DNA of 64,000 bases from Candidatus Bathyarchaeota archaeon (lineage in GTDB: Archaea; Thermoproteota; Bathyarchaeia; Bathyarchaeales; Bathycorpusculaceae), in contig JAOULW010000008.1 in the NCBI GenBank assembly GCA_029881805.1, forward strand, positions 1 through 64,000. Reading direction: 5' to 3'. Both the position numbers and the translations under genes were made by a program. This document shows positions 8,378-17,508 of this stretch, piece after piece. The notes under the pieces were generated by a model, which did no database searches, had not been told where the DNA came from, and saw only the letters and a program-made list of their open reading frames with translations. The first letter of the stretch is position 1; every line of letters begins with the position of its first letter.

Positions 8378-8617
8378 GGGCTAACTTCGCGTTTACCATT
8401 TTTGAAGAGTCCAAGCTTAGATTTTGTAAAGTCGTTACATTTGTAGATGCGAAGAGGTCTTGTTGGTTTTATTCGGCAGTGTTTACGCGCGTTCTTTCGC
8501 TTTATTCGCGGAGCCAGTTGAAAGAAAGGACACTTTGAACAGAGAGTACTCAGGTCTTTTTTCCTCCTTCTAGGATCACACGGCACTCAACAAATGTTGC
8601 TACTATCTACCGAGTGC

Positions 8618-9820
8618 TTATCTGGTCATTGCTCTCTTGAACACCGGCACTGCTATAGCGATCATGACTAGTCCGAACGTTATCAATACTGCAAGTTCAG
8701 TGGTTATTTGCGGTATTCCAGCTCCGAGAACCATCACTTTTCTCAACGCGTCAGCCGCATAAGTAAGCGGCAAGACTTTGGATATGCTTTGCATGTACCA
8801 TGGCATCTGCTGTACTGGAAAGAATACGCCGCTTAGGAACATCATTGGAAACATGAGTGTCATCATAACCATCATGGCTGTCTCTTGATCCTTAGCGAAC
8901 GACGTGAGTACAACGCCTAAGCCTACGAAACTGAACACGCCGAGCAACAGCAGACCGAATACTAACAGGATGCTTCCTTGAATAGAGATCCCGAACAAGA
9001 CCGAGGCCAATATCAGTATAAGCACGCCTTGCAGAAGGCCTCTTGCGGTTTGAGCGAGAGTCTTGCCGACTATTATGGAGAGCCTATTGATCGGGGCCAC
9101 CATCATCCCGTCTAAGGTGCCGACTTCCTTCTCCTGAGATATGGCCGCAGGCAAACCAGTCATGACGCTCATCATCACCGTCATAGCCATTATGCCCGGA
9201 GCAATGAAGTCAAAGTAGCTAGAATGCCCAGAAACGACGCCTTCCACTTCAACGTTGTACGGCTGCACTATTGCCAAGGCGCTGGTTGCGTTGATTGCCG
9301 GGTTAAGCGCTATGACGTTCTGCTGGGCTAACATTGTGCCCATCTGCTGGAACACGGCGGTCAACGCGCCTTGCATAGCTGCTGACACCTGCGGGTTAGA
9401 ATTATCTGTCATGATAATCAAAGTTCCCTGCTGGCCGCTCAATATGCATTGAGTGAAGTTGCTGGGTATGACTATGCCGCCTTGGACATCGCCCCTCTGA
9501 ACCGATTCTTTTAACGCGTCGAGGTTTGTAACGTTAGAAATGTCCAGCATACCTGTCTGATCATTGATACCGTTCAAAACAGTAAGGAAAACTTGACTTC
9601 CGACAGTAGACCCGCCGAAACCTGCATCCTGATTAGCCAATGCGACTGGCACATGGTTTAATGAGTTGTTGGATGGAAATATGAAGCCGACCATGGCCAT
9701 CATGAATATTGGCATCAGAACAAGCATGACTAGGCCTAATCTATTTCGGAAAAGTTCCATCAAGTCTTTCCAAGCGATTCGGAGACTGTTTGACATCAAT
9801 GCTTTTCCACGCATTTTCAT
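8618..9820 (-). CDS. ABC-2 type transporter permease
   Basis: A 400-residue membrane protein. It has an N-terminal transmembrane helix (about residues 28-50), a large extracytoplasmic domain (about 55-210) and five C-terminal helices with the ABC-2 pattern SQEKEVGTLDGMMVAPINR near 230. This is the layout of YhgE/DrrB-like exporters. GGAAGGAGG precedes the start; the ATG at 9814 has the better spacing. The start overlaps the stop of the ATPase gene by 4 bases (ATGA), so the pair is translationally coupled and forms one exporter. The substrate is unknown, but lipids, drugs or peptides are typical. Confidence 0.88.
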   Translation of the reverse strand: MKMRGKALMSNSLRIAWKDLMELFRNRLGLVMLVLMPIFMMAMVGFIFPSNNSLNHVPVALANQDAGFGGSTVGSQVFLTVLNGINDQTGMLDISNVTNLDALKESVQRGDVQGGIVIPSNFTQCILSGQQGTLIIMTDNSNPQVSAAMQGALTAVFQQMGTMLAQQNVIALNPAINATSALAIVQPYNVEVEGVVSGHSSYFDFIAPGIMAMTVMMSVMTGLPAAISQEKEVGTLDGMMVAPINRLSIIVGKTLAQTARGLLQGVLILILASVLFGISIQGSILLVFGLLLLGVFSFVGLGVVLTSFAKDQETAMMVMMTLMFPMMFLSGVFFPVQQMPWYMQSISKVLPLTYAADALRKVMVLGAGIPQITTELAVLITFGLVMIAIAVPVFKRAMTR

Positions 9821-10842
9821 CGCCTCCTTCCTCGAGACACACCGCCAAAACCGTGTCGATGCTCTGCAAGAGGTATCTTTTGATCGGCGGTGTCCCTCAC
9901 CTCACGGCCCGTTATGTGCAAGAACACGTCTTCTAACGTAGGTTGAATGTTCTGCATCGAGACCACGTTGCCATTCTTCGCACGTACGGCATCTATGATA
10001 CTGTCAAAAGCGTCATCGCCGTGGGCATGAATCTTTATGTGACTAGAATTTTCCTGAGAAACAGTCTCCACGCATTTGAGAGCTCGCAATGTTGCTAACA
10101 GGTCCGGTGTCAGGTTAGCTATTTCCAAGGTGAATATCGTCGTGTTTGCACCTGAAATCGCATTTTTCAGGTTTGTCGACGTGTCGAGAGCAACGATTTT
10201 TCCATGGTCAATTATTCCAATGCGATCACATAACAAGTCTGCTTCAACCATCATGTGAGTCGTAATAAGGATGGTCGTGTTTTGCTCCTGGTTGAGTTTC
10301 CTTATGAACTCGCGGATCTCAACGGTTGATTGAGGGTCAAGACCCAAAGTTGGCTCATCAAGAAACAGCACTTGCGGCATGTTAAGCAATGCTCTTATGA
10401 TGTTCATTTTCTGTTTCATGCCTGATGAAAACGTGCCTACCTGGGCTTTTCCCCATTTAGTCAATTGGACAAGCTCCAGCAACTCATCGATCCGCCTATT
10501 AAGTTCCTCTTTCTGCATGCCGAAAAGGTTTCCAAAGAACCAGAGATTTTCCCTAGCCGTCAAACGATTGTACATTATCATTTTTTCTGAAACTATACCA
10601 ATCAATTTCCTGACTTCATTATCCTGTTTCACAACGTCAAAGCCACCTATGGTTGCTGTGCCTTTAGTGGGTCTAGTCAAAGTGGAAAGCATCCGAATAG
10701 TGGTGCTTTTTCCCGCGCCGTTAGGCCCAAGCAAACCAAAGATTTCGCCTTTCTTCATGTCAAACGTGACGTTGTCAACTGCTACGAAGTCACCAAAGGC
10801 CTTCGTCAAGTTCTGGACTACGATTATAGACTCATTGTTCAA
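9817..10842 (-). CDS. ABC transporter ATP-binding protein
   Basis: About 341 residues from the TTG at 10842, chosen because AAGGTG lies just upstream; the frame is open to 10884. Walker A is GPNGAGKST, the signature is FSSGMKQK (a degenerate LSGGQ), and Walker B is VLFLDEPTLGLD followed by the H-loop THMM. A C-terminal extension of about 90 residues is typical of drug-exporter ATPases (DrrA/CcmA-like). It powers the adjacent permease. It is divergent from a PadR regulator that probably controls it. Confidence 0.92.
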   Translation of the reverse strand: MNNESIIVVQNLTKAFGDFVAVDNVTFDMKKGEIFGLLGPNGAGKSTTIRMLSTLTRPTKGTATIGGFDVVKQDNEVRKLIGIVSEKMIMYNRLTARENLWFFGNLFGMQKEELNRRIDELLELVQLTKWGKAQVGTFSSGMKQKMNIIRALLNMPQVLFLDEPTLGLDPQSTVEIREFIRKLNQEQNTTILITTHMMVEADLLCDRIGIIDHGKIVALDTSTNLKNAISGANTTIFTLEIANLTPDLLATLRALKCVETVSQENSSHIKIHAHGDDAFDSIIDAVRAKNGNVVSMQNIQPTLEDVFLHITGREVRDTADQKIPLAEHRHGFGGVSRGRRR

Positions 10843-10923
10843 GGCAACACCTTCATTATGAACCACTGCAATATATCGAAGCAAAATATAAATATTCCGT
10901 ATGCATTACGAAGAAATGATAGC
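10843..10923. promoter_or_regulatory. Divergent promoter region, ABC exporter / PadR regulator
   Basis: An 81-base gap between the two probable starts. It holds a TATA-like AAATATAAATATT (about 10888-10900) and a partly palindromic TTCCGTATGCATTACGAA (about 10898-10915) that could be the regulator's binding site. PadR proteins usually repress the neighbouring exporter by binding such palindromes. This is an assignment by position only. Confidence 0.4.
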
Positions 10924-11493
10924 ATGCAGCAAGATGAAGAAACCGCTGCCTCAAATTGGCTTAAAGAAATACAGAAGGGCTACATTCGGATAGCGACGCT
11001 CATATTACTCAGCAAAAAGCCTCATCATGGATACGAAATAATGAAGGAAATAAAGGAAAGAACCAAAGGCTTTTGGAAACCAACCGCCGGCGGCATTTAT
11101 CCCATACTCAAAGACCTGCAGAAGTCTGGATACATTCAAGGCGAATGGAACGACAAAACAAGAAGAAGAAAGAAAATATACATAATTACAAAGACGGGCA
11201 GAACTGTTCTCAGACGATCCCTTGCAAAAGAAAACCAGCTTGCTGTCACTATGAGAAATCTATTCGAAGAATACATGAAAGGCGTGTTAGAAGTGGATAC
11301 ACAACTTGACCAGACATTAAGGATACCTCTTCCCCTCTCAGAGTTGCTAAGAGAGACTGATGAAAAAAAAGAAGACACAATCAGAAGACTAGAGGAGCAA
11401 CGCAGACAGATTCAAGGCATGATCAAACAACTGCAAAAAAAGCTTGGAACAATCACGAAAAGACTCCGCACGCTGAAACGCCACACTTCCTGA
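10924..11493 (+). CDS. PadR family transcriptional regulator
   Basis: About 189 residues from the ATG at 10924; the frame is open to 10858 but would then overlap the divergent ABC gene. The N-terminal winged helix (residues about 17-95) has the PadR pattern HHGYEIMKEI...GGIYPILKDLQKSGYI...RRRKKIYIIT. The C-terminal half is a coiled coil (EEQRRQIQGMIKQLQKKL) for dimerisation. PadR proteins often sense small toxic molecules and repress adjacent transporters. The position here supports control of the ABC-2 exporter. Confidence 0.85.
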   Translation: MQQDEETAASNWLKEIQKGYIRIATLILLSKKPHHGYEIMKEIKERTKGFWKPTAGGIYPILKDLQKSGYIQGEWNDKTRRRKKIYIITKTGRTVLRRSLAKENQLAVTMRNLFEEYMKGVLEVDTQLDQTLRIPLPLSELLRETDEKKEDTIRRLEEQRRQIQGMIKQLQKKLGTITKRLRTLKRHTS

Positions 11494-11541
11494 ATTTTCA
11501 ACAGACTCTCATTAAGATACAATCAAGAACTCGAACAAAAT

Positions 11542-13491
11542 CTAAAACACTCCATCACTTTCAACGAAGTCTTTAGAATTTTTGTGACGTAGATTGACGT
11601 TTCTTGCCGTTGCAGAGGTTGGTTGGGGTAAAGTTTTATTCCTTCCTTGCAACTTATTTTTTGTTTGCTTAATTATGTGCAAGAATTGAATAAGGTCTGT
11701 ATCCTTTAGAATTATTAGAGATTTATTCTTCAGCCTGGCAAGATTTTCGAGTTGGATCCTTAGGCGGTTTCCTATTTGTCCCGAAATAGCTATAATCACA
11801 ACTTCAACTCTTTGGTCGCTCAGTTTCTCGATCAGTTGCCTTGTCAAACCGTGATCATTCCCCCAAGTTAATTTGTCAAGACCTTTTGCAAGAACTGGAA
11901 CAACAAGTTTCTCAGCGTTTTGCACTATCACCAACAAATCGGAATACTCAAAACCATGGTGTGGAAGTACCTCTGATTCACACACGATACCAATAAGGTT
12001 TACGACGCACAAGTTCTTAATTTCTGTAACACAATTTCTGCACTTATTTGCATCGATTTTAGCCGCACATTTTTCTGGCATTTTTCTGATTTCTCCTAAT
12101 AGACTGACATACGAGTCATTGCTGATTTCACGACGAAAATCCAAGTCGTTTTTCAAAAAACTGAAGAGATCAAACTTTGATGCTCCTTTTTTCTCCGATG
12201 TAAATACCTCAAAACAAAGGACCTCAAAATCCCTCGCGCCAAGTAATACAGTTAGATCAGCTCCATGCAATCTATGAATTTTGTCCCCTTTAAATTCATA
12301 AATGGCTTTACAATTGGTGAAATCTAGAAATTTCGGTGCAGTTTGATCAAGAGAGCGCGAAGTTTCATACGGTAGTCGTTTTAAGTACGAGTCTTTCACA
12401 CAAAGATTCGGATCACTTTCAATAGTGACATTTGGCGCTTCAATTTCCACTCTTTTGAAGGGAAAGAATAATCCAAATTGAAATGGATCGCTTGCTGAAT
12501 TCCGAATTATCTTGATTTGAAGCCTGTATTTATTTCTGAAAGAAAGCTTCCAATAGAAAATTCTCGCAATGCCAAAAAAGTACATGAAATTTTCACATAT
12601 AGGCATAGGGAAAACAAATCCACCTATTGGATAGGAATCAGGAAGAAAAATATTCCAATTCTGCTCTCTTGAGTCAAAGCTCAATTTGTTGCCTTTGTCA
12701 TCCTCTATTCTTACGTCTTTCCCAACGATTCGTGTTTTTGGACCATAGAAGAGGACAAAATTAGGCGAACTTTCTTCTATTGTTGGTTCTAGCATAGGCG
12801 GTTTGTTCTTCTTCCATGCATCTTTTTTGTACAGGTTTTCCCTTATTTCATCTTGACCCAAAACAACAAAATCGATGGCAACAGTTGCTTCAAGTGAATT
12901 AACGATTGCTAAATTTACGTTTTCAACCCTCGCAGTTATATAATTGAAGAGGCTTGGCAAATATTCCATATCTGCGATACTAAAGGTCGTATCCCTTGTA
13001 GTTCCAATTCTTACGTCTGCAAACTGAACTAATGGACGTTTGTCTTTTGCATACTCCGTGTTAGTAATTTCCGATTTTACATCATTCTCTAAGCGCTTGT
13101 TTCCTAGTTTTATCGAAAGTTCAAGAGCCTCGTTTAAAATTGATAATGAATCGACATATTGACAATTAGCTCGGTAGGATTTGGCTAGGTTCATAATCGT
13201 AGAAAAAAGAAATTCTTTGTTACCTAGTTTTCTTTTTATTTTCAAAGCGCTTTCAAGTATTCTGACTGATTCAGGAAAATCGCCGTTGAAGAAAAGGGCA
13301 ATACCTTTGTCATTTAAGAATCCTGCCCACTCTTTATCACCACACATGCTCAGTTTCGTCAAATCTTCTAGTAGTTCCTCAAGTTTTTTATAAACAGCCA
13401 AAGCATCAGCAAATTTCTTGTTACTAATATAGCTCCTGCCAAGTTGAAGCAGATGATTTGCTCTACCCGCAATTTCCCTGCCCTTTCTCAT
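11542..13491 (-). CDS. TPR-repeat protein with large uncharacterised C-terminal region
   Basis: About 649 residues from the ATG at 13491, preceded by GGGAGGG. Residues 1-150 form TPR-like helix pairs (ADALAVYKKLEELL, FPESVRILESALKIKRKLG, SLSILNEALELSIKLG). Residues 160-420 are a mixed beta region with no recognised domain. Residues 480-620 hold CxxC pairs (CRNC) and an alpha/beta segment, SDLLVIVQNAEKLVVPVLAKG, that loosely recalls a PD-(D/E)xK fold but lacks a clear catalytic acid before the Lys. The last 40 residues are partly encoded by a copy of the dispersed repeat, giving NKTLPQPT. Function unknown. Confidence 0.65.
   Translation of the reverse strand: MRKGREIAGRANHLLQLGRSYISNKKFADALAVYKKLEELLEDLTKLSMCGDKEWAGFLNDKGIALFFNGDFPESVRILESALKIKRKLGNKEFLFSTIMNLAKSYRANCQYVDSLSILNEALELSIKLGNKRLENDVKSEITNTEYAKDKRPLVQFADVRIGTTRDTTFSIADMEYLPSLFNYITARVENVNLAIVNSLEATVAIDFVVLGQDEIRENLYKKDAWKKNKPPMLEPTIEESSPNFVLFYGPKTRIVGKDVRIEDDKGNKLSFDSREQNWNIFLPDSYPIGGFVFPMPICENFMYFFGIARIFYWKLSFRNKYRLQIKIIRNSASDPFQFGLFFPFKRVEIEAPNVTIESDPNLCVKDSYLKRLPYETSRSLDQTAPKFLDFTNCKAIYEFKGDKIHRLHGADLTVLLGARDFEVLCFEVFTSEKKGASKFDLFSFLKNDLDFRREISNDSYVSLLGEIRKMPEKCAAKIDANKCRNCVTEIKNLCVVNLIGIVCESEVLPHHGFEYSDLLVIVQNAEKLVVPVLAKGLDKLTWGNDHGLTRQLIEKLSDQRVEVVIIAISGQIGNRLRIQLENLARLKNKSLIILKDTDLIQFLHIIKQTKNKLQGRNKTLPQPTSATARNVNLRHKNSKDFVESDGVF
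11617..11642 (+). repeat. Dispersed palindromic repeat, copy 2 (inside a coding region)
   Basis: GGTTGG, then TTGGGGTAAAGTTTTATT, within the last 40 codons of the TPR protein gene. Read in that gene's frame it encodes NKTLPQPT. It is one of two copies that contribute to a protein C-terminus. Confidence 0.85.
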
Positions 13492-13703
13492 GCTGGGCCC
13501 TCCCTGAACCAAATATCTGGCACACGCTAGATGCTTTTCTTCGGCTCCTACTTAGTTGGTACTCATTATTAAAATTATGTACTCGATTGGGTTCTTGGAT
13601 TTGCTTCGAGATCACTCCAATAGCGAAACAAGAAATGCGTGAAGCCCAATGCTTTTTTTCGTTTCTTAGGTATTTGGCTAGTAACAAAGCATCTTCATTA
13701 ATT

Positions 13704-13719
13704 AATAGCGTGCGCTATT
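13704..13719. repeat. Perfect palindrome AATAGCG-TG-CGCTATT
   Basis: Seven-base arms around a 2-base centre, directly at the TTG start of the possible small gene 13718-13864. It could be an operator or an RNA hairpin. No other copy was noticed. Confidence 0.45.
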
Positions 13720-13864
13720 GATTAGCCAAAAGACGATAGATGTTGATGGCAAGGAATATACCCTCACCGTCTACCAGCTTCCTAATGGTGAGAAGGAATC
13801 CAGCATAGAAAGTGACCCTACTTTTTCTGAACTCTTGAGCAAGATTTGGAAAGGAGAAGCATAA
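13718..13864 (+). CDS. Possible 48-residue protein
   Basis: A short frame from TTG at 13718. The translation (…TIDVDGKEYTLTVYQLPNGEKESS…SELLSKIWKGEA) has a strand-turn-strand look, acidic residues and normal codon use. No clear ribosome site. It could be a real small protein or the tail of a decayed gene. Confidence 0.35.
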   Translation: MISQKTIDVDGKEYTLTVYQLPNGEKESSIESDPTFSELLSKIWKGEA

Positions 13865-13954
13865 AGTAAGGAAGGATTTTCGTGTCCAATGCAGAATTAC
13901 TTCTGAGAGATATTTTGCGAACGTATCTTCCTCCTTTAAAGAATGACGATACAG

Positions 13955-14119
13955 TTATTTTGCCAATCTTTTGTTTACTTTTTCGATAATCTCTGGTAAT
14001 CTACTCTTTAAAATATTCTTGAACTCGTTTCGGTCTCTTCTCGTAAGTTTGAAATGTCTTTGTATGACCATTACTGTTCCGCAGTACATGTCTAAAGTTC
14101 CTAAGATGAATCCTAGCAT
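13955..14119 (-). CDS. Possible 54-residue protein, hydrophobic N-terminus
   Basis: A frame from ATG 14119. The first 20 residues are hydrophobic (MLGFILGTLDMYCGTVMVI) and the rest is a basic amphipathic helix (KNILKSRLPEIIEKVNKRLAK). It lies 47 bases downstream of the membrane gene 14167-15006 on the same strand and may be cotranscribed. The codon pattern looks coding; there is no homolog knowledge. Confidence 0.4.
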   Translation of the reverse strand: MLGFILGTLDMYCGTVMVIQRHFKLTRRDRNEFKNILKSRLPEIIEKVNKRLAK

Positions 14120-14166
14120 CAACTCTGAAAAGACTTAACAAAGATTCCGTCTGTAAGCTCTCAGTG

Positions 14167-15006
14167 CTACTTTGATTTAAACTCCCATGCTGAGAACACG
14201 ACAAAAGTCGAACCTAGAATGATAATAGCAAAATCTGAAAGAGGTTTTGAGAATACACATGATAAAACGTAGGCCACACCAATTACTAAAACCGCTGAAG
14301 CTCCAAGTCTTCCCGAATGAGCCAAAAAAGAACGCAAACGAGGTCTAGCCTCAAGAAACGATGGTTTCAGTCTGAATTCCCCAGTTTCCGAAATGCTTTC
14401 AATATTTGTGATGCATGAGTCGAGGCGGCTATTACTAGCTTCAGCGAATGAGTCTGCCATGTCTATAATCTTCTGTTGAATCATAGGCAACTCTTTTCTA
14501 TTCCTCAAGTAAAACAAGATTTTTGTCTGAATAAGCTCGCCAATCTTAACATACTTGCCATTTACTTCTTTAATCAAATCGTAACTAGTGCTTTTCTCCT
14601 TTCTTGCCAATAATCTCTCTGAGATTTTCTCGAGGATTTTTTTAGCCTCATGTAAATCGGATTCTTTCTGTGACTGAGAACCAGACAGAGCGTTGAATGT
14701 TTCAAGACATTCGTATGCATCCAGAGTTTTGAGAAACATCCTCTTTTCAAAAGATAGTGGGTCCACTCTTGTGAGCAGAAACGTTGCGATAATGGGTGGA
14801 ATAAAAATCAATACAAAAAAAATCTGGTTTGCAAGTGGTAACTGTAAGACGGGTCTATTCTCTGGGTTAAAGTAACCATAAAGCCCGACAGACACGACAA
14901 AAACGATACAACAGACAAATGCTCCTCTCAAATGTTTCAACCATTTTGAGTGGTCCTTCCGACTTGTCTTACGTATTTCAACAAGTTTTTTGGGAATCTG
15001 TGGCAT
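14167..15006 (-). CDS. Four-helix membrane protein with central coiled domain
   Basis: A 279-residue protein. Transmembrane helices lie at about residues 28-46 and 60-82, then a helical cytoplasmic region of about 140 residues (QSQKESDLHEAKKILEKISERLLARKEK), then helices at about 230-250 and 255-272. It is basic at the N-terminus. No enzyme motif is visible. The layout resembles signalling or scaffold membrane proteins rather than a transporter. Its neighbours are also uncharacterised. Confidence 0.55.
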   Translation of the reverse strand: MPQIPKKLVEIRKTSRKDHSKWLKHLRGAFVCCIVFVVSVGLYGYFNPENRPVLQLPLANQIFFVLIFIPPIIATFLLTRVDPLSFEKRMFLKTLDAYECLETFNALSGSQSQKESDLHEAKKILEKISERLLARKEKSTSYDLIKEVNGKYVKIGELIQTKILFYLRNRKELPMIQQKIIDMADSFAEASNSRLDSCITNIESISETGEFRLKPSFLEARPRLRSFLAHSGRLGASAVLVIGVAYVLSCVFSKPLSDFAIIILGSTFVVFSAWEFKSK

Positions 15007-15192
15007 ACACGGGACTTTCCTTGTTCAATTTATCCAGTATGGCGTTATATATTTTATTGAATTCGTTATGTTCTTCATGCTTTTGTGATTTTTGCAATAA
15101 TGGGAAGAGCTAACAGAAAAAAAGAGTCAAAAAAGAAGAAGAAAAGCAGAAAAATATGATTTAGGACGAGATAGTAGCTAATAGAAGTTAAC

Positions 15193-16059
15193 CTAATCTA
15201 CAACTTCAATGGTAAGTTTGTGGACCGAACTCCCAGTTTTTCTTTCGTAAATGCTTATTGGAATCTCGTAGGTTTTTTTCTGCTCTGGTGGAGTAACCGA
15301 AATAGATTGGCTGAGAACAATGTCAATGTGAATCAAATTTGCGCTAAAAATTGCCGCATCATAGTTTGGATGGTCTGAATCAGCAGTTTGCTTAACAACA
15401 ACATATTGTCCAGAATGAACTTTGAAGGTAGGTGGAAACATTACGTAAACTTCCACATTCTCAGCGATATCTTCTCCTATGTTGTGCACAAAGAACTCAA
15501 TTCCTGTTCTCTCGTTACGTCTAAGTTTAACCAGCTGATCTCGATTTTCAAAATAGACATCAAACTTTGGTCTTGGCAGTTGTTTTGCGGCAGAATCAAT
15601 TGTCCTAATCACAACTAGAAGAATCATAAATCCAAAAGCTATAGTACTCGAAGAGAGTACTATGAAAATCTGTTCAAGAAACCCAATGATTGATAGGTGT
15701 TGCGACAGCATCTCTGAATTCATTCCGACTACAGCAAATATAAAGGAAATAATGAAGAACGTTGATGGCAGTATTACCGCACCTAGCCAAGAAAGACGGA
15801 AAATCCTTGCGCTTAGACGTTCTTGTTCGCTATCAGCCTTCTTAATCTCCGTCTTTATACTTTCGATTTGAGCTGTTTCTCTTAGTTTTTTCAGTTCCTC
15901 TAGAAGACTATTCTTTCTTCTTTCCATTCTCCATCTAGATAGAACGGATTCTCTACCCAAATAAGACGCTGATACTGCATAGTTAGCGATAGTAATTGAC
16001 AACAATGCTATATTGAAGTATGCTAAAAGTAAAAAAGTCTGCAATGCACTCTCCGTCAT
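15193..16059 (-). CDS. Membrane protein with C-terminal CARDB-like beta domain
   Basis: A 288-residue protein. A first helix lies at about residues 8-32, followed by a coiled coil (LEELKKLRETAQIESIKTEIKKADSEQERL), two more helices at about 90-115 and 135-155, and then a beta-rich domain from about 175. That domain contains GIEFFVHNIGEDIAENVEVYVMFP, the pattern of CARDB/NEW3-type immunoglobulin-like folds used in adhesion. The role may be cell-surface or membrane organisation. Unknown function. Confidence 0.55.
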   Translation of the reverse strand: MTESALQTFLLLAYFNIALLSITIANYAVSASYLGRESVLSRWRMERRKNSLLEELKKLRETAQIESIKTEIKKADSEQERLSARIFRLSWLGAVILPSTFFIISFIFAVVGMNSEMLSQHLSIIGFLEQIFIVLSSSTIAFGFMILLVVIRTIDSAAKQLPRPKFDVYFENRDQLVKLRRNERTGIEFFVHNIGEDIAENVEVYVMFPPTFKVHSGQYVVVKQTADSDHPNYDAAIFSANLIHIDIVLSQSISVTPPEQKKTYEIPISIYERKTGSSVHKLTIEVVD

Positions 16060-16113
16060 AACTCAGTATTCAAAAGTCTCGCTATAAATAACTTTCCAGT
16101 ATGAATGACATGT

Positions 16114-16134
16114 AGGGTAAAGTTTTATCCCAAA
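16114..16134 (+). repeat. Dispersed palindromic repeat, copy 3
   Basis: AGGGTAAAGTTTTATCCCAA, an almost perfect palindrome in this copy. It lies about 48 bases upstream of the TTG of the zinc-ribbon frame at 16171. Confidence 0.8.
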
Positions 16135-16242
16135 CGCAAAACGCGCTAAAGTGTGTGACATATTCGTAATTTGGAAATACTTCTTTTTAGCTTTGAACGG
16201 CAAAATTGGTGTAAGAAAGAAAACTTCAAGCATGTTGGGAGC

Positions 16243-16371
16243 GTGACAAAATTGGCTAGGAGAATTTTCTGCGACAAATGTGGTCGTGAACTAAAAGCTT
16301 CAGAGTTAATTCTGCTACTTGGATACGACTTATGCATTAAGTGCAGCAAAGAGTTAGTCAGTTCTAGTTAG
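16243..16371 (+). CDS. Small zinc-ribbon protein
   Basis: 42 residues from the GTG at 16243; the frame is open to a TTG at 16171. It has FCDKCGREL and LCIKCSKEL, two CxxC knuckles 19 residues apart, a treble-clef or zinc-ribbon layout. Such proteins usually bind nucleic acid or partner proteins. It lies between two repeat copies and is convergent with the QueG-like gene. Confidence 0.55.
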   Translation: MTKLARRIFCDKCGRELKASELILLLGYDLCIKCSKELVSSS

Positions 16372-16443
16372 TCCACGGTATTCTTTTGAATTCTGATCCT
16401 TTGATCAACTCTTCATTTCTGACATAATCCAAAAGGTTTGGAT

Positions 16444-16469
16444 TTTGGGGTAAAGTTTTAACCAACCAA
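16444..16469 (+). repeat. Dispersed palindromic repeat, copy 4
   Basis: TTTGGGGTAAAGTTTTAACC followed by AACCAA, in the short gap between the zinc-ribbon and QueG-like genes. Confidence 0.8.
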
Positions 16470-16493
16470 AAATAAACTATAGCAGGCACTGCG

Positions 16494-17372
16494 CTACTCA
16501 AGGTCTTGCTCTGTGGGGATTTTGGATTCGCATGGAACACCTGTCTGGCATAGTCCACAGCCATAACTCTTGAAACCATAGTTGGATTTCACGAATTCTT
16601 CGACCACATTGTGAAGATAGTTTCTGCATTTAGTCTTGTCATGACCTGCTCTGCTAATTGCTCCTGCAGGGCATCGCTGGATACACTTTCCACATATGCC
16701 TTTTGAAAAGTAAAGACAATAAGCGTGATGGTCACTGTAGGGCCTCCTCGTCGGCGAGATTTTGATGTCAGCAACGACTGATCCACAACGCATGGCTTTT
16801 CCTCTAGGAGTGATCAACCCGTCACATAGACCGAAGGTTCCAAGACCAGATGTGTAAGCCGCGTGTCGCTCAGACCAATTTGAGGCAAGGCCGTAACGCT
16901 CAGACGTTCTCTGCTCCCATAGAAGAGAAAGCATAGGAGCAACTGCTCTGAAACCCTTTTCGTGTAGAGATGATACAACAATCTTTCGAAGTTTGTTATT
17001 GACCTCCTCCCCTTGAACACGTGCCCTAGCCCATCTTTCCGAAGGGTATTTGGTCTGTCTTCTGTTGTCTTCCTTTGTCGCCTCAGTCTGCGGCAAAACC
17101 CAGCTTAAGACTGTCAATTGATCTGCTCTGACCTTCGACGAAGGAAAAGTCTTCAAGAAAATCTCAAATGGAGTCCAATAGAAATCCCCGATATCCGATT
17201 TATAGAACTGATAGAGCGGATCGTTCCCAGAAGAAAATCCTATGAGCGGTTTTGCCCAAGCCTTATCGTTCATTCTGTTTCCCAACGAGTTTTCAGGGGA
17301 TTCAGTAATAAAACTCTCAATGAGATTTTCAATCCACCCTGATGGGCCCTTCATCAGACCGTTTGATTCCAT
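16494..17372 (-). CDS. Double 4Fe-4S protein, QueG-like
   Basis: A 292-residue protein; the ATG at 17372 has GGAAGG 6 bases upstream. Residues 175-215 contain SGLGTFGLCDGLITPRGKAMRCGSVV, close to the QueG substrate region, and GICGKCIQRCPAGAIS near 235 is a 4Fe-4S motif. The second cluster, GCGLCQTGVPCESKIP near 275, is shifted and ends with CES instead of the usual CP. It is probably an oxidoreductase related to epoxyqueuosine reductase. It lacks clear HEAT repeats, so it is not a full QueG. A dispersed repeat sits 30-60 bases upstream at a promoter position. Confidence 0.7.
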   Translation of the reverse strand: MESNGLMKGPSGWIENLIESFITESPENSLGNRMNDKAWAKPLIGFSSGNDPLYQFYKSDIGDFYWTPFEIFLKTFPSSKVRADQLTVLSWVLPQTEATKEDNRRQTKYPSERWARARVQGEEVNNKLRKIVVSSLHEKGFRAVAPMLSLLWEQRTSERYGLASNWSERHAAYTSGLGTFGLCDGLITPRGKAMRCGSVVADIKISPTRRPYSDHHAYCLYFSKGICGKCIQRCPAGAISRAGHDKTKCRNYLHNVVEEFVKSNYGFKSYGCGLCQTGVPCESKIPTEQDLE

Positions 17373-17407
17373 AATGAACCTTCCACATCAAATATTCTCA
17401 CAAATGT

Positions 17408-17432
17408 TTGGAATAAAACTTTACCCCAAACC
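17408..17432 (-). repeat. Dispersed palindromic repeat, copy 5, probable promoter
   Basis: Minus orientation, GGGGTAAAGTTTTATTCCAA. Its TTTTAT lies about 40-50 bases upstream of the QueG-like ATG on the same strand, a suitable place for a TATA box with a short leader. Confidence 0.8.
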
Positions 17433-17508
17433 AAAAAGTGACTCAAAAAGGACTGATAGAAGTATCTTCTATTTTCGCTGTTCTCTTTTCTTCACTTTCT
17501 GACAAAGT

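Noticed and set aside
8341-8586. An 81-residue Cys-containing minus-strand frame
   Set aside because: Six Cys including CSKC look tempting, but there is no suitable ribosome site or start, the composition is unlike its neighbours, and it overlaps the better small membrane frame.
14001-14204. A 67-residue minus-strand frame
   Set aside because: It overlaps the 3' end of the membrane gene and a better small frame in another phase. The translation looks random.
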